Positions 25,241 to 36,404 of a stretch of 64,000 bases of DNA are shown here, piece after piece. The notes below the pieces were generated by a model. It saw nothing but the letters and a program-made list of their open reading frames with translations, was not told the origin of the DNA and ran no database searches. The DNA comes from Aralia elata. Its lineage: Eukaryota > Streptophyta > Magnoliopsida > Apiales > Araliaceae. A program made the position numbers and the translations under genes. The stretch is from NCBI GenBank assembly GCA_034770075.1, contig CM068379.1, positions 43,407,130 through 43,471,129 of the forward strand, given 5' to 3'. The stretch's first letter is position 1. The number at the start of each line of letters is the position of its first letter.

Positions 25241-25338
25241 ATGCAGATTCAGGAAAACATTTTCTGCCCAAAATGCGACCGTATCGCATATCAATTCATA
25301 CATAGAATTATCAATATCAATAATTAACACAAGAATTA

Positions 25339-25351
25339 GGCTTGGATACCA
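25339..25351 (-). other. Primer-binding site of element C, diverged
   Basis: The minus strand reads TGGTATCCAAGCC one base after the LTR. It differs at two central positions from the initiator tRNA-Met site in B (TGGTATCAGAGCC). Confidence 0.8.
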
Positions 25352-25352
25352 C

Positions 25353-27177
25353 TGTTAGGTTTGTATATAACGCAAGCATGCAATCAAATTACATAAATAG
25401 GGCAGAAACGTAATAAAACAGATTTTAAAATTTTCATACAAACCATCACCATGATCTTTCCTTGTGTTCAATTATCAATTAACGAAAGAGATAGAGATAG
25501 AGAATTATACCCTCGTGAATCAAAGCTTCTTCGGGTACAAGTTCACCTCCAATTCTTTTGCGTTCTACTTGAATTCCACCGACTAAATTCATTCGCTTGA
25601 TCAATGTTAGTCACCCAAGTGTTTAGCCTCTAGAGGTGATCCACCAAGGAAGAATAGTTGTTTAAGAAGATGGGTGTTGGCAAAATCCTGGTTTCTATCT
25701 CTATAAAAATTGCAAATACTCTCCACAATCTAATGCAAGAGTGTGTAACCCTAATCTATGATAAGACTTCTCTTATTTATAGATGTAGGAAAACCCTTCC
25801 CTAGACTATTTAGGATTATGGTTTCTATTATAATTAAACTCTTTTAATTAATTATGCTCCTAATCCAATTAGGAAATTATGAGAGAGTACTTCTATTAAT
25901 TAATTCCTAATCCCTATTAGGAATTAAATAATAGTAATAGTAATAATAATAATAATAATAAGACTCCTCTTATTAATTTATATTTAATATTTCCAAAATA
26001 TTAAATAATAAATATTAAGCTATTTAATTTATTCTATCTCCATAGATTAAATTAAATACACTTAACTTATTATTATAATTATGCCATTTACTTCTTAAAT
26101 AAATAATTTTTCTTTTGCGGTGTGACCCTTTAGGTTCTCCATATTAAACCGGTTGTGAATAAATCAATTAGAACAATTTTAATTATATTTAAATAAATAA
26201 ATTAAACTATTTAATTCATTTAAATAAATAATATTTATTCTACAATAAGGGTAAGCCCCCTTAGCGATCAACGACTTTTCAGATAATATAGATTTCAACA
26301 TTAATCACAAAATAACCTTTCAGTGCATAGTTATCGTACAATTCAATCCTTTTACCATACAATATCCCAATTAAATATAAAACATGGATTTACTGTTAAG
26401 TCTTATTTTATTTAATTATATGTATTTTGATTCGTAAATGCACAACTCTAAATAATGCAAATTAGAAACTCCTTTCTAATTTCATTCTGCCTAGGCCAAG
26501 GACTACTGAGTTGTCATTTATCGAATCACATAGAACATTCACATCTTTTACTAGATGCGGTAAATTCTTTGTTGATCATTCACCTATCTCCATGTACAAC
26601 TTATTATACCCAATCATAGCCTTTGATATACCCTAAAGGTCTTAAGAGACATGTCAAAGTATAACTCATCATACACAAGATACTATGATGATCTCAAGTC
26701 CAAGGATCACTTGTACTACTATCACTAGAGGAATTCCTATTGACAGACGAGTTAAACTCCATTAGGTATTCCTTAGCGAGCCACGTTCAATGTACTTATT
26801 CTCCAATAAGCACCTACATACTTGCTTTAGTGTGTCCACACAAATGATTATGAGATCAATCATCCTCTTCCTAAAAGCAAGCAATGTATGTACTAATCTA
26901 TCCGGATTCACTAATCCCCTTTTTAGTAATCCAATGATTAGGAACGATTTTAGTTTGTGAGCTATCTAGAATTTAGATCTCATTAGCATGATCACCATCA
27001 TGATTCTAAAAGCATTGCTCAAAACTATGGGTTTATCACATTTAATATAACAGCACCATGTAGATAATGTAAAATGTCTTTTAAGAAAATCAATTCTTTT
27101 ATTAATAAATGAATAAGATTACAAAGTATATGCTACATCGTATCAAATATGATTGGTTTGTGTGCATACTACTTTCA
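25353..27177 (-). repeat. 5' LTR of element C (1825 bp)
   Basis: TG...CA ended copy of 17941-19773, directly followed by the right target duplication. Confidence 0.94.
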
Positions 27178-27182
27178 AGGTG
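27178..27182. repeat. Target-site duplication of element C, right copy
   Basis: AGGTG, identical to 17936-17940. Element B's RT reading (VETYKTRPV) resumes here. Confidence 0.93.
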
Positions 27183-28433
27183 GAGACCTATAAGACCAGA
27201 CCTGTTTAAAAGGTTTCAAATCAAGTCAAGGAGTTGAGTGTGATAAAACCTTATTACTAAGTAATGCTCAAGTCCATTTGAATTTTACTTGCGATTTTTT
27301 GCTTATTATTATGAAATCTGGCAAATGGATGTGGAGACATCCTTCCTCAATGAAGACTTAAGGAGAATATATGTATGATACAGCTAGAGAAATTTGTTTC
27401 AAAGGTTGAAGTAAATCGTATAGGTAAGCTACAACGATCCATTTATGGATTGAAGCAAGCTTCTCAAAGATAGAACATTCATTTTGATGAGACAATCAAA
27501 AGAGTTTGATTTTATCAAAAACGAGAATGAACCTAGTGTGTATAAAAGGGTCAGTGGGAGCGCTGTGACATTCCTAGTATTATATGTTGATATACTACCG
27601 ATAAGAAATGACATACCATTGCTACAATCAGTAAAGATAAAATTGTCTAAACATTCCTCTATGAATAACTTGGGAGGAGCATCCTATAAATTGGGGATAT
27701 AAATCTATATAGATAGATTTAAAAGGATGCTCGACTTGACCCAAGGAACGTATATTCATTTGATGCTAAAGGCGTTTAGCATGGCAAACTCCAAGAGAGG
27801 TCTCATGATGATGAGTATGGAGTGTATCTCTCTAAAATTATCCCCAATGAAAGAGAGATCGCATGAGTTACTATCATGTATGCAATGAATATACAAGGCC
27901 TGATGTTGATCAGTTATATTCTGGAGAAGATCACTGTAAGACAGTGATAAACATCTTTAAGTACTTAAACGGTACTGAAGATGTGGTCATATTTCATGGT
28001 AGGTCTGAATTAAAACTAAAAGGTTAAACAAACTTAAGTTTTTCAGACTGACCAAGACAATAATAAATCCACTTTAGGGTAAATCGTTACCTTGAATGGT
28101 GGTGCAGTGAATTGAAAAAGTTCAAATAGTAAAAAGTTGTTGGTTTAGTGACAAAGACAAAGTATATAGTTGTAAATGAAGCTGCAAGTTGATTGTTTGG
28201 ATGAAAAGTTTATTATCGAATTAGGAATAGTTCCTAAGTCTCATCTTGGATTCAAACATGTGTTGCGGCACTTTTATTTGATTAGAAGAATCATTGAAAG
28301 AGGAGAAGTCACTATAGAGATAGTGGACTCTCAAAAACAACATTGCATATCCATTCACTGAAGCTTTATCCAACATCAGGATGATAGTCACTTAGAGAAG
28401 AAGGGTATTAGATAACATGGCGATTAGTTTTAG
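27183..28433 (+). pseudogene. Pol of element B, 3' part (RT and RNase H), decayed
   Basis: This continues the RT broken by C. Recognisable pieces are VETYKT, IWQMDVE, RSIYGLKQASQR, LVLYVDILPI (an Asp of the YVDD box is missing), the RNase H piece FIIELGIVPKSH and KHVLRHFYLIRRIIERGEV. Stops and frameshifts interrupt all domains. The family stop lies at 28431-28433, just before the polypurine tract. It cannot be functional. Confidence 0.85.
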
Positions 28434-28436
28434 TGC

Positions 28437-28447
28437 AAGTGGGAGAT
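28437..28447 (+). other. Polypurine tract of element B
   Basis: AAGTGGGAGAT immediately upstream of the LTR start TGAAAGTAG. Confidence 0.85.
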
Positions 28448-30248
28448 TGAAAGTAGTATGTACACAAGCCAATCATATTTGATATGATATAGCATATACT
28501 TTGTAATCTTATTCGTTTATTAAAGGCATTTACTTTATCTACATGATGCTGTTATATTAAATGTGATAAACCCATAGTTTTGAGCAATGCTTTTAGAATC
28601 ATGATGGTGATCATTCTAATGAGATCTAAATTCTAGATAGCTCACAAACTAAAATTGTTCCTAATTGTTGTATTACTAAAAAGGGTATTAGTGAATCCGA
28701 ACAAATTAGTACATACGTTGCTTGCTCTTAGGAAGAGGATGATTGATCTCATAATCATTTATGTGGAGACACTAAAGCAAGTATGTAGGTGCTTATTGGA
28801 GAATAAGTTCACTGAACTGGACTCGCTGAAGGAATACCTAAAGGAGTTTTACTTGCCTGCCAATAAGAATTCCTCTAGTGATAGTAGTACAAGTGATCCT
28901 TGGACATGAGATCATCATAGTATCTTGTGTATGATGAGTTATGCTTTGACATGTCCCTTAAGACCTTTAGGGTATATCAAAGGGTATGATTGGGTGTAAT
29001 AAGTTGTACATGGAGATAGGTGAATGGTCAACAAAAAATCTACCACATCTAGTAAAATATGTGAATGTTCTATGTGATTCGATAAATGACAACTCAAAAG
29101 TCTTTGGGTAAAGTAGAATGAAATTAGAAAGGAGTTTTTAATTTGCATTAATCAGAGTTGTGCATTTGAGAATTGAAATGCATATAATTAAATAAAATAA
29201 GACTTGACAATAATTATTTGTCTTATATTTAATTGGGACATTGTATGGTAGAAGGATTGAATTGTACGGTAACTAGTCAGTGAAAGGTTCTTTTGTGATT
29301 AATGTTGAAATCTATATTATCTGAAAAGTCGTTGATCGCTAAGGGGGCTTATCCTTATTGTAGAATAAATATTATTTATTTAAATGAATTAAATAGTTTA
29401 ATTTATTTATTTAAATAAGATTAGAATTGTTCTAATTGATTTATTCACAACTGGTTTAATATGGAGAACCTAAAGGGTCACACCACAAAAGGAAAATATT
29501 TATTTAAGAAGTAAATAGCATAATCGTAATAATAAGTTAAGTATATTTAATTTAATCTATGGAGATAGAATAAATTAAATAACTTAATATTTATTATTTA
29601 ATATTTTGGAAATATTAAATATAAATTAATTAGGGGAGTCTTATTATTATTATTACTATTATTATTATTTAGTTCCTAAAAGGGTTTGGGAATTAATTAA
29701 TAAAAGTACTCTCATAAATTTTTAATTGGATTAGGAGTTTAATTAATTAAAATAGTTTAATTAGAATAAAAACCCTAATCCTAAATAGTTTAGGAGGGTT
29801 CCCTATATCTATAAATAAGAGGAGTTATCATGATTTAGGGTTAGACAGTTACACATTCTTCCATAAGAATTGGAAAGAGAGTACTTACAATTTTTATAGA
29901 GATATAAACTAGGATTTTGCCAAATACCCATCTTCTTGAATACGTATTATTCTTTGGTGGATCACCTCTAGAGGCCAAACATTTGGGTGGCTAACGTTGA
30001 TCAAAGGAAGGAATCTAATCGGTGGTTTCAAAGAGAACGCGAAGGATTTGGAGTTAAACTTGTACCTGAAGAAGTTTTGATTTATGAGGGTATAAATCTG
30101 ATTCTCTATCTCTTTCATTTAATTAATAATTGAGCACAAGGAAAGATCATGGTGATGGTTTGTATAAAATTTTAAAATCTAATTTTATCGCGCTTCCGCA
30201 CTATTTATGTAATTTGATTGCATGTTCGCGCTATATACAAACCTAACA
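28448..30248 (+). repeat. 3' LTR of element B (1801 bp)
   Basis: It runs from TGAAAGTAG to CCTAACA and matches the LTRs of C in reverse complement with clear divergence. Open frames inside it (28655-28909, for example) are not shared as frames with C's LTRs and are not called. Confidence 0.93.
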
Positions 30249-31378
30249 ATTCACTATTGATTATGATTCTAAGTTCATTAGTTCGAGCCTTACAAAGATT
30301 CAAGTATAGTGGAAGAAGTGAAGAATGGACTAAGGATCAAGTTTGGGATGTAAAAGGGCAAAATGGTCAAATCTGCCAGAGCAGCGCAGCCCGCGCCGGT
30401 TTTGTACTAGCAGCAGCGCGCCCCGCGCTACCCATACAGGGACTAATGCGCTCTAGCGCGCCCCACGCTACCCATACAGGGACTAATGCGCTCTAGTGCG
30501 CCCTGCGCCATTTTAGCTCGCCCCGCGCCAAACCAAAAGTAAGATCTGGATACCGAGCACGCCCTGTGCCATTTCTTTGTTAATTCTGGCGCGCCCCGCG
30601 CCAGTCACGCTATACGAAATTCGAGGAACGTGTTTTTCAAGATTTTGATCAGATTTCTTTCTAAATTTGTAGGATTTTCATATCTTTTAGATTTCTAATG
30701 TAATTAGGATATTTGTTAGATAGATTTGATTCCTGATTACTTATTAACTAGTATTTCTATTCCTTTTAAGATTTAGGGTTTCTTTAAGGTTTATTCTATT
30801 AGTATAAATAGAATACATAGGTTATGTAATAGACATTAGAGACTTCTGATTAATAAAATTACTATGTGAGATTTTCTCATCTTTTGGTTCTTTAAGAATT
30901 CCTAGACTAGTTCTTAGTTTTCTTGAGATTTATTATTGACTTATCATACAACAATGCATAGTTGTATGTTGGCATCAATCTATCATACATCAAGTGTCGA
31001 TTGTACTTTTGGTTCTTGTCTTTTTATAGACATTGGGTCAGGATATCGTTAGTGTTCCATTCAACTCAAGCTTCCTAGCGCAAAGCAATTGTATCAAGTC
31101 GTCTCAATATAGGGGAAGGGTTGAGGTGTTGTGAGCGTTCCACCTTATAACTTGCTGAAAACGATCCAAGCGACGACCACCTCACGCAAGCGTGCCGTGG
31201 AGTCTATCACGTCACATAGGCGTTGCAGAGCTAGACTTGCAGTAAGTCGGCACTGCGGCACTGTTCCCCTGTTCCCAAAACGACACCGTTTCATCCACTA
31301 GTAAGAAATAAAATTAAAGGAACTAAGCAAACAAAAAACAAAAAGAAATTTTTACCCAAAAAGGATATATACAGCGAC
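30249..31378. other. Unclassified spacer between B and D
   Basis: No gene supported. The left third holds GC-rich repeats. The middle has AGTATAAATAGAAT (30801-30814) and AATAAAAT (30852-30859), an order that could come from an old LTR or other promoter-bearing repeat, but I find no matching partner or ends. GCGAC at 31374-31378 is the presumed target duplication of D; its partner is off-window. Confidence 0.5.
30415..30509. repeat. 40-bp GC-rich direct repeat
   Basis: Two near-identical 40-bp units start at 30415 and 30455, and a third begins at 30495. Each opens with AGCGCGCCCC. Related GCGCGCCCCGCGCC-type motifs recur at about 30515, 30557 and 30589. Confidence 0.85.
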
Positions 31379-32380
31379 TGTAAAGTCCAGGAATTTTCAA
31401 AACATTGTATCAAATTATTTTGATAGATAAAATTCATTTTATATAATTTTATGAATTTAATTGGACTCCTGTAAGAATTTTTAATTATAGGTCCAATAAT
31501 TTTCTTTCATAAAAAGGGGTTCACTAATAGTCGGGATAAATTAGTAAGTTAACCCTAAGGATTTAAATTCAAGAAAATTGGGAAGAAAATTTATAAATGA
31601 ATTCATTTCACTATTATCGGATTTAAATAATTCAAACAGGGAATTATTGTTGAAATGAAAACTTTAATTAATTAATCGAATTAGTTATTAATTTAAATAT
31701 TAGAACATAAGGGTATCAATTTAATAGACCACATTTCCTTCATTTGGGCTGGACCCATTTTCCTTTTATTTTATTTGGGCCAAATTTCCTTTTATTTCCT
31801 ATTGGGCCACTTTTATTTAACTTCAGCCGGCCCAACTCCGAATTTGGCGAGCCCAATTCCCTTTCCTTCCGGGTCGATCCATTTTCCTATTTTTGCCGGG
31901 TTGGGTCCGTTTCTCTTAAGGTCATATATCTGTAGCCAAATTGGGGAAATGCTTTGACCGGTGAAACCAAATTGGGATAATCAAGAGCCGAGAAATCCTA
32001 AACCCTTAGACCAGCTGTGACAGAGCCAAGCAAAATCAACAACTGAGCAACGAAAGGAAAACCCAAGTCCTAGACTTAGCCCTCAATCAATCGAACCAAG
32101 ACCCTCCATCAACCGGTAAGGGACGGGAAGAAGAAGGCGCCGGCGACACCCTGGGTATACCAGCGGAGAAAAGAGTGGAGCCATGATTGACCGAGCAACA
32201 AGCGGCTAGGACCAACGGTCCCAGAAATCCGGCGACGCGACCGGTGACAGTGCGCATGGCTCGAGGACGGCCGGTGTCGTCAGCGGGCTGGATGGGTGCA
32301 ATCGACGGCCACTCTTCTTCTACCGTGGGTTATTGACCAAGCAGGTAGGGTATTGCCCAATATTTGGGTAAAATTTTGCC

Positions 32381-32387
32381 TATAAAT
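32381..32387 (+). promoter_or_regulatory. TATA box, LTR promoter of element D
   Basis: TATAAAT in a GCC-TATAAAT-TGAAGG context, 120 bp before the exon-1 ATG. No other ATG lies between the inferred start (about 32410) and 32501. The copy in the 3' LTR is at about 42398. Confidence 0.65.
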
Positions 32388-32500
32388 TGAAGGTCCCAAA
32401 CCCTAAACCTAGCTGCCAATTTCTACGAATCCAAATTAGAGGGAAAAAAGGGGAAATCAGAGAGAGCGAGAGAGCCAGGGGAGTCAATCGCCGGTGGTGG

Positions 32501-32562
32501 ATGTCCAGCTGGGTTTTGTACTGTGGAAGAAGGAGAAGAACGGCAAGTCGGTCAATTTCAAG
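32501..32562 (+). CDS. Predicted exon 1 of accessory gene (element D): Arg-rich leader
   Basis: ATG at 32501 starts 20 codons reading MSSWVLYCGRRRR and continuing with Thr, Ala, Ser and Arg, ending TTTCAAG|GTACAG. Splicing from 32562 to 35576 keeps the frame and fuses the leader to the accessory protein (296 residues in total). Length, phase and Arg run match A and E. In unspliced RNA the frame ends at 32597-32599. The same exon is repeated in the 3' LTR at 42518-42579, where no accessory gene lies downstream in this element. Confidence 0.62.
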
Positions 32563-33239
32563 GTACAGAGTAGTTCAAGCAACTGAATTAAGTTTCTAGT
32601 TCCCAAATTGTGATTGGGGATGTATTCGGATTGTACCTATGAAATGATTAGTATTTTTTTTGTGATTGTTGAATTACATGAGTATTAGAATTTGTTCTTG
32701 GGTTGTTTTCACCATACTGGTTTGTGTTGGTTTATCCTGGTTGAGGATTCTGATATTGAATTATGTTTGTTATTGTTTGGTTTTAATCTGGGAAATCCGT
32801 ATGGTTTTGTTCTTGTTGGGATGTATTGAATTGTTCCTTGGTATTGCTTGGGTTGTATTATTTTTTGATAGGAACTCTGATATGAAGGAACCCTAAGAGG
32901 TTCTGGTCGCTTCACTTTTGGTTCTGTGAGTCGGCCAATACCAAATTTTAGGATACCCAGTGTGTGTTTGCTGAAATGCCTAAACCAAAATTTTGTTTTC
33001 ATTTTTGGTATCAACTATTCTGTCAGCAACATGGGTTATAATAAAATCAAGCATTCATATTATTGTTATAATGTTTGGGCTGGCCACAAATGTTGAAATA
33101 AATGTTGTAGTTGGCTTGAAATAATTTGCAAGAGGTTGATATATCACTAGGGACTGTGATACATCAACTAAACTAATTGTGCTACCTATGGCTCAAACTT
33201 TGGTTATTACATTGAAACTAATCCTGCACTTATAAATTG

Positions 33240-33830
33240 ATTAGTTAATATACTAATAAATACAATTAATAAAGTAATTAATTATTTTCAATAAATAAAA
33301 TATTTAATTTTTATTATTAATATTAAATAATAAAGTTAATAAAATAATTATTTATTATTTAATAATAAATAATAAAGATAATAAATATTTAATTATTATT
33401 TAATAATAATAATAATTAAATATGAATAAAGTTAATAAAATAATTATTTATTATTTAATAATAAATAATAAATATTTAATTATTATTTAATAATAATAAT
33501 AATTAAATATGAATAAGGTTAATAAAATAATTATTTATTATTTATTAAATAATAAATAAAGATAATCAGCATTTAATAATTTTTTTTTTATAATAAATAA
33601 AGTTAATAAATAATTATTTATTATTGTTCCAATAAATAATAAATAAAGGTAATAAATATTTAATTATTATTTAGTAATAATAATAATTAAATATGAATAA
33701 AGTTAATAAAATAATTATTTATTAATAATTAGTAAATAAAGGTACTAAATATTTAATTATTATTTAATAATAATAATAATTAAGTATGAATAAAGTTGTT
33801 GAATAATAAGGATGAGAATTACTTAATCGT
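33240..33830. repeat. AT-rich palindromic array in LTR D
   Basis: Repeated TTAATTATTATTTAATAATAATAATAATT-like blocks make inverted repeats. The array lies inside the predicted intron and is repeated at about 43260-43815. Confidence 0.8.
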
Positions 33831-35347
33831 TGCTGAAATAATGATTAAGTATAAGGGGGATTAATAAGCTGATTTTTTATTTTGGTCCTTATTAAATAAT
33901 GAGGATAAACACTTAAAGATTATTTTATTAATAGTATATAGTAATTAAGTGTAATTAAATAAGTAACCAACTATTAGTTAGTTGTCATTAAACCATGATG
34001 AATTTATTATTTTAATAATAAATAAAGATTGCTGACCCATATTTAGGGACAATAAGGGTAATAATCTGAACCCTCGAGAATAGTAATCATGATTAGCTAA
34101 CAATTATTTTTAATAGCTAAAGATCATCAATAAATTTCTGTTTAGCTAATGTTAATTAGTAATTAAATATAGATGGTGAATTTTACCTGTTGAGTAAAAG
34201 GTATAGTAAGAGGTGCCAATATACAACTGTTAATTGATAAATCGACTTTACCCGATGATAGGTCACTCGAGATCAATTAATTAAAGCTAAGATTTAAATT
34301 GTAGCTGAGCAAACAGGCAAGTTCCTAACCCTAAACTTCTTACATTATTGCAAGTTCTTCCTTACCCAACTTTTACATTGAGCAATACTTCTAAAACCTT
34401 ATGCAGTATTTTAATTCATGCAAAAAGGTATATATTATTGCAAGTTATTCTGTAAGCTTGAATCTTATCTCCAAGCATGCTTTAAGTGGTCTAATTACTT
34501 TCAAAATTATTCCACATCTGTATAATCATTGACATTCGTGCATTTGAATTCGTATATTTAAATTCAGAAATCTATCAACCATTCATGGTTAAGTCTGAAC
34601 CCTTGTTCGGTCAGACAATTACGTGATAATTTATAAAAGCTATCCGAACCAATCAATGGTAAGGATTCTTAGACTGTATGAACACCCCTTTATTTATAGG
34701 GGAGTACCCCACGTACCGTATATAAGGTACAAATAGCAGAATTAAATGTTATGCATATACATAGGGTACGCGAGGCTGATCCCCTCAAGTACATTATTCT
34801 GTAGCCAGTAACCAGAGGGTCAACCAGCTATTGACTCCTTTGGAAGTTATCGTTCAAAGTCTATTTGACTATCAATTGTTCTAAAAGCAATTATTATTCT
34901 TGCTTCTGATTTATTTTCGCTAATGTTGAAATTCCTTTAATATCTCTTCATCATGATATATCCTTATTGTTGCACTTTAAACTTGCTGGGCAAACTCGTT
35001 GCTCATTCTTGCTATATCATGACTTCATTGCAGCTAAACCCGAGACGTCAGGGAAGAACAAAGGGAAAGAAAAGATGAAATGATAGACTTCTCGTAGCAG
35101 ACTTTAGATTCATGTGTTAGTTAATTACTGTTATTATAATTTAAACCCTGATAGTTATTTGGGTATGGATTGTGTAAATGTTTAAGGTTAATCGTATTCT
35201 GGGACTAGTAACACCTTGTAATGAACAACGTATGTTTATTTTATTCCGCACTTTAGATACCATATGTTGTTATAGGTGGATGTTTATGTTGGATCGTGAT
35301 GACCGGATCCGGGTATTTGGAGACCCGAATTTGGGGGCGTCACAGGT

Positions 35348-35359
35348 TGGTATCAAAGC
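35348..35359 (+). other. Primer-binding site of element D
   Basis: TGGTATCAAAGC, three bases after the LTR. One G-to-A change from the site in A and E (TGGTATCAGAGC). Confidence 0.88.
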
Positions 35360-35548
35360 TGTAGGTTATAAACTTTAGGATCGCGAAACCTAGGATATAA
35401 CCTTCATAGTAAACTCGTATCGAGTGTTAGTAGATAAATCGAGGAGATTTATCATATGTGGTTTTGATGAATTGGGGAATTCATCGAGTCGAGTAGTACC
35501 CAATGAAATATAACTTCATTTCTTCAATGAATATATTTTATTGTTGTA

Positions 35549-35575
35549 CTAATGTTAGTTTTTGTGTGTTTGTAG
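35549..35575 (+). promoter_or_regulatory. Predicted branch point and 3' splice site (element D)
   Basis: CTAAT at 35549-35553 is followed by a T/G-rich tract and TTTGTAG ending at 35575, one base before the accessory ATG. The layout is the same in A and E. Confidence 0.6.
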
Positions 35576-36404
35576 GATGGCTGCTGTAGGGGAGACCAGT
35601 GGAGCCCGTGAGGAGGAGGTATTTATAGACATACCGGTAGTGGTGGAGCAGCTGGTGGGTTATGCTCCTATTGCCCCGGGATTGTTACAGGAGGGGTCCG
35701 AGCCGGAGGAGGACTACCATAGGGAGCTACCAGAGCCAGTAGTAGGTGGGGTGATGAGGTCCGGTAGTCAGGACCCTGATACTGAGGAGGAGGATCCCGA
35801 GGCCGAGGGGGAGGAGCCACCTGCTGATATTGATGGCATGGGGTCCACTGCTGATGATATCATCGAGGGGTTGACTGACAGAAATGAGGAGTTGGAGGCT
35901 CGGATTGCTCATTTGGAGGAGCAAAACCAGACTCATCAGTTCATGGAGGACCAGTACAGAGACCTGGCCTACCAGCTCGAGCATGACTTAGGGGTGGCTA
36001 AGGTACAGCTGCAGGGCTACGAGTCCTCAGCGCAGCAAGTCGGACCACTGCTACATCAGTTAGTGGCCCGGAACGCTGAGCTGAGAGAGAGGCTGGAGCA
36101 GAGGGATTTACAGATCGCCCACCTTAGGGCGAAACAGGAGGCTATGAGGTTCGAGGCTGGACTGGAGGTGACTGCGAGGATGCGCGTCAGGGAGGCCTGG
36201 GCCAGGGAAGCTAGGAGGGCTGATCAGCTAGAGGACCAGCTAGAGGCCAGGGCAGTGAGGATAGAGACCCTGGGGCATGCCTTGGATGCAGCCTACCGTA
36301 GGCCCCGGGTTGAGGTGGGGGAATCCAGCCGCTCGGTTCGCCGTAGGATCGGGGACGGAGCATTCTCTTCTGGCCAGCAGGCTCGGATCCGTCATGATGT
36401 ATAG
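35576..36404 (+). CDS. Accessory coiled-coil protein, predicted exon 2 (element D)
   Basis: ATG at 35577 opens 275 residues ending at TAG 36402-36404. The family is unknown to me. Layout: short N terminus with YAPIAPG, acidic block DTEEEDPEAEGEE, predicted coiled coil from about LTDRNEELEARIAHLEE to the end of the EARAVRIETLGH region, and a basic tail SVRRRIGDG. It is intact, although gag-pol of the same element is broken. It is much richer in G and C than its surroundings. It could bind RNA or Gag, or act as a scaffold; all of that is inference. Compared with A, most differences are conservative (Asp/Glu, Val/Ile, Lys/Arg) and the indels are whole codons. Chance openness is unlikely, given a matching frame in A and a recognisable one in E. 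Confidence 0.82.

Larger units (their letters stand above)
23723..25338 (-). other. Leader of element C between PBS and gag
   Basis: About 1.6 kb without a supported gene, collinear with the leader of B. It holds the hairpin repeats, the twin GC-rich hairpins and a short version of B's tandem repeat. Confidence 0.7.
17941..27177 (-). mobile_element. Ty1/copia element C, complete, nested in element B
   Basis: C is a full-length 9.2-kb copia element with 1.83-kb LTRs (17941-19773 and 25353-27177), PBS, gag-pol remnants and polypurine tract. A perfect AGGTG duplication flanks it. It belongs to the same family as B but is inverted, and it interrupts B's RT coding region. Its LTRs differ from each other by a few percent by eye, much more than those of A, D and E. 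Confidence 0.95.
13654..30248 (+). mobile_element. Ty1/copia element B (Angela/BARE-like), interrupted by A and C
   Basis: B reads on the plus strand. Only the last 70 bp of its 5' LTR are visible (13654-13723), because A is inserted there and the rest lies left of the window. Its internal region is split by C at 17940/27183. The 3' LTR (28448-30248) is complete at 1.8 kb. Domain order gag-protease-integrase-RT-RNase H is that of copia. A gag without a chromovirus counterpart, LTR length and long leader suggest the Angela/BARE group, by recall only. The coding region is full of stops and deletions, so B is the oldest element here. Confidence 0.92.
31379..35344 (+). repeat. 5' LTR of element D (3966 bp)
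   Basis: It begins TGTAAAGTCCAGG and ends GGGCGTCACA, bounded by GCGAC on the left and the PBS on the right. TATA is at 32381, so U3 is about 1 kb and R-U5 about 2.9 kb. Confidence 0.95.

Noticed and set aside
28655..28909. 84-codon frame in the 3' LTR of B
   Set aside because: It is not open in the LTRs of C, and LTR sequence explains it.
30415..30605. CRISPR-like or telomere-like array
   Set aside because: The repeats are direct 40-bp units without spacers, and the context is plant nuclear DNA.
30801..30860. Host gene promoter
   Set aside because: TATAAATA and AATAAA-like sites are present, but no exon or conserved protein follows before element D. An old repeat explains them equally well.
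32666..33014. 76- and 101-codon frames in LTR D, repeated at 42683-43031
   Set aside because: LTR-internal frames on both strands with low-complexity composition. They fall inside the predicted intron and are not conserved in A or E.
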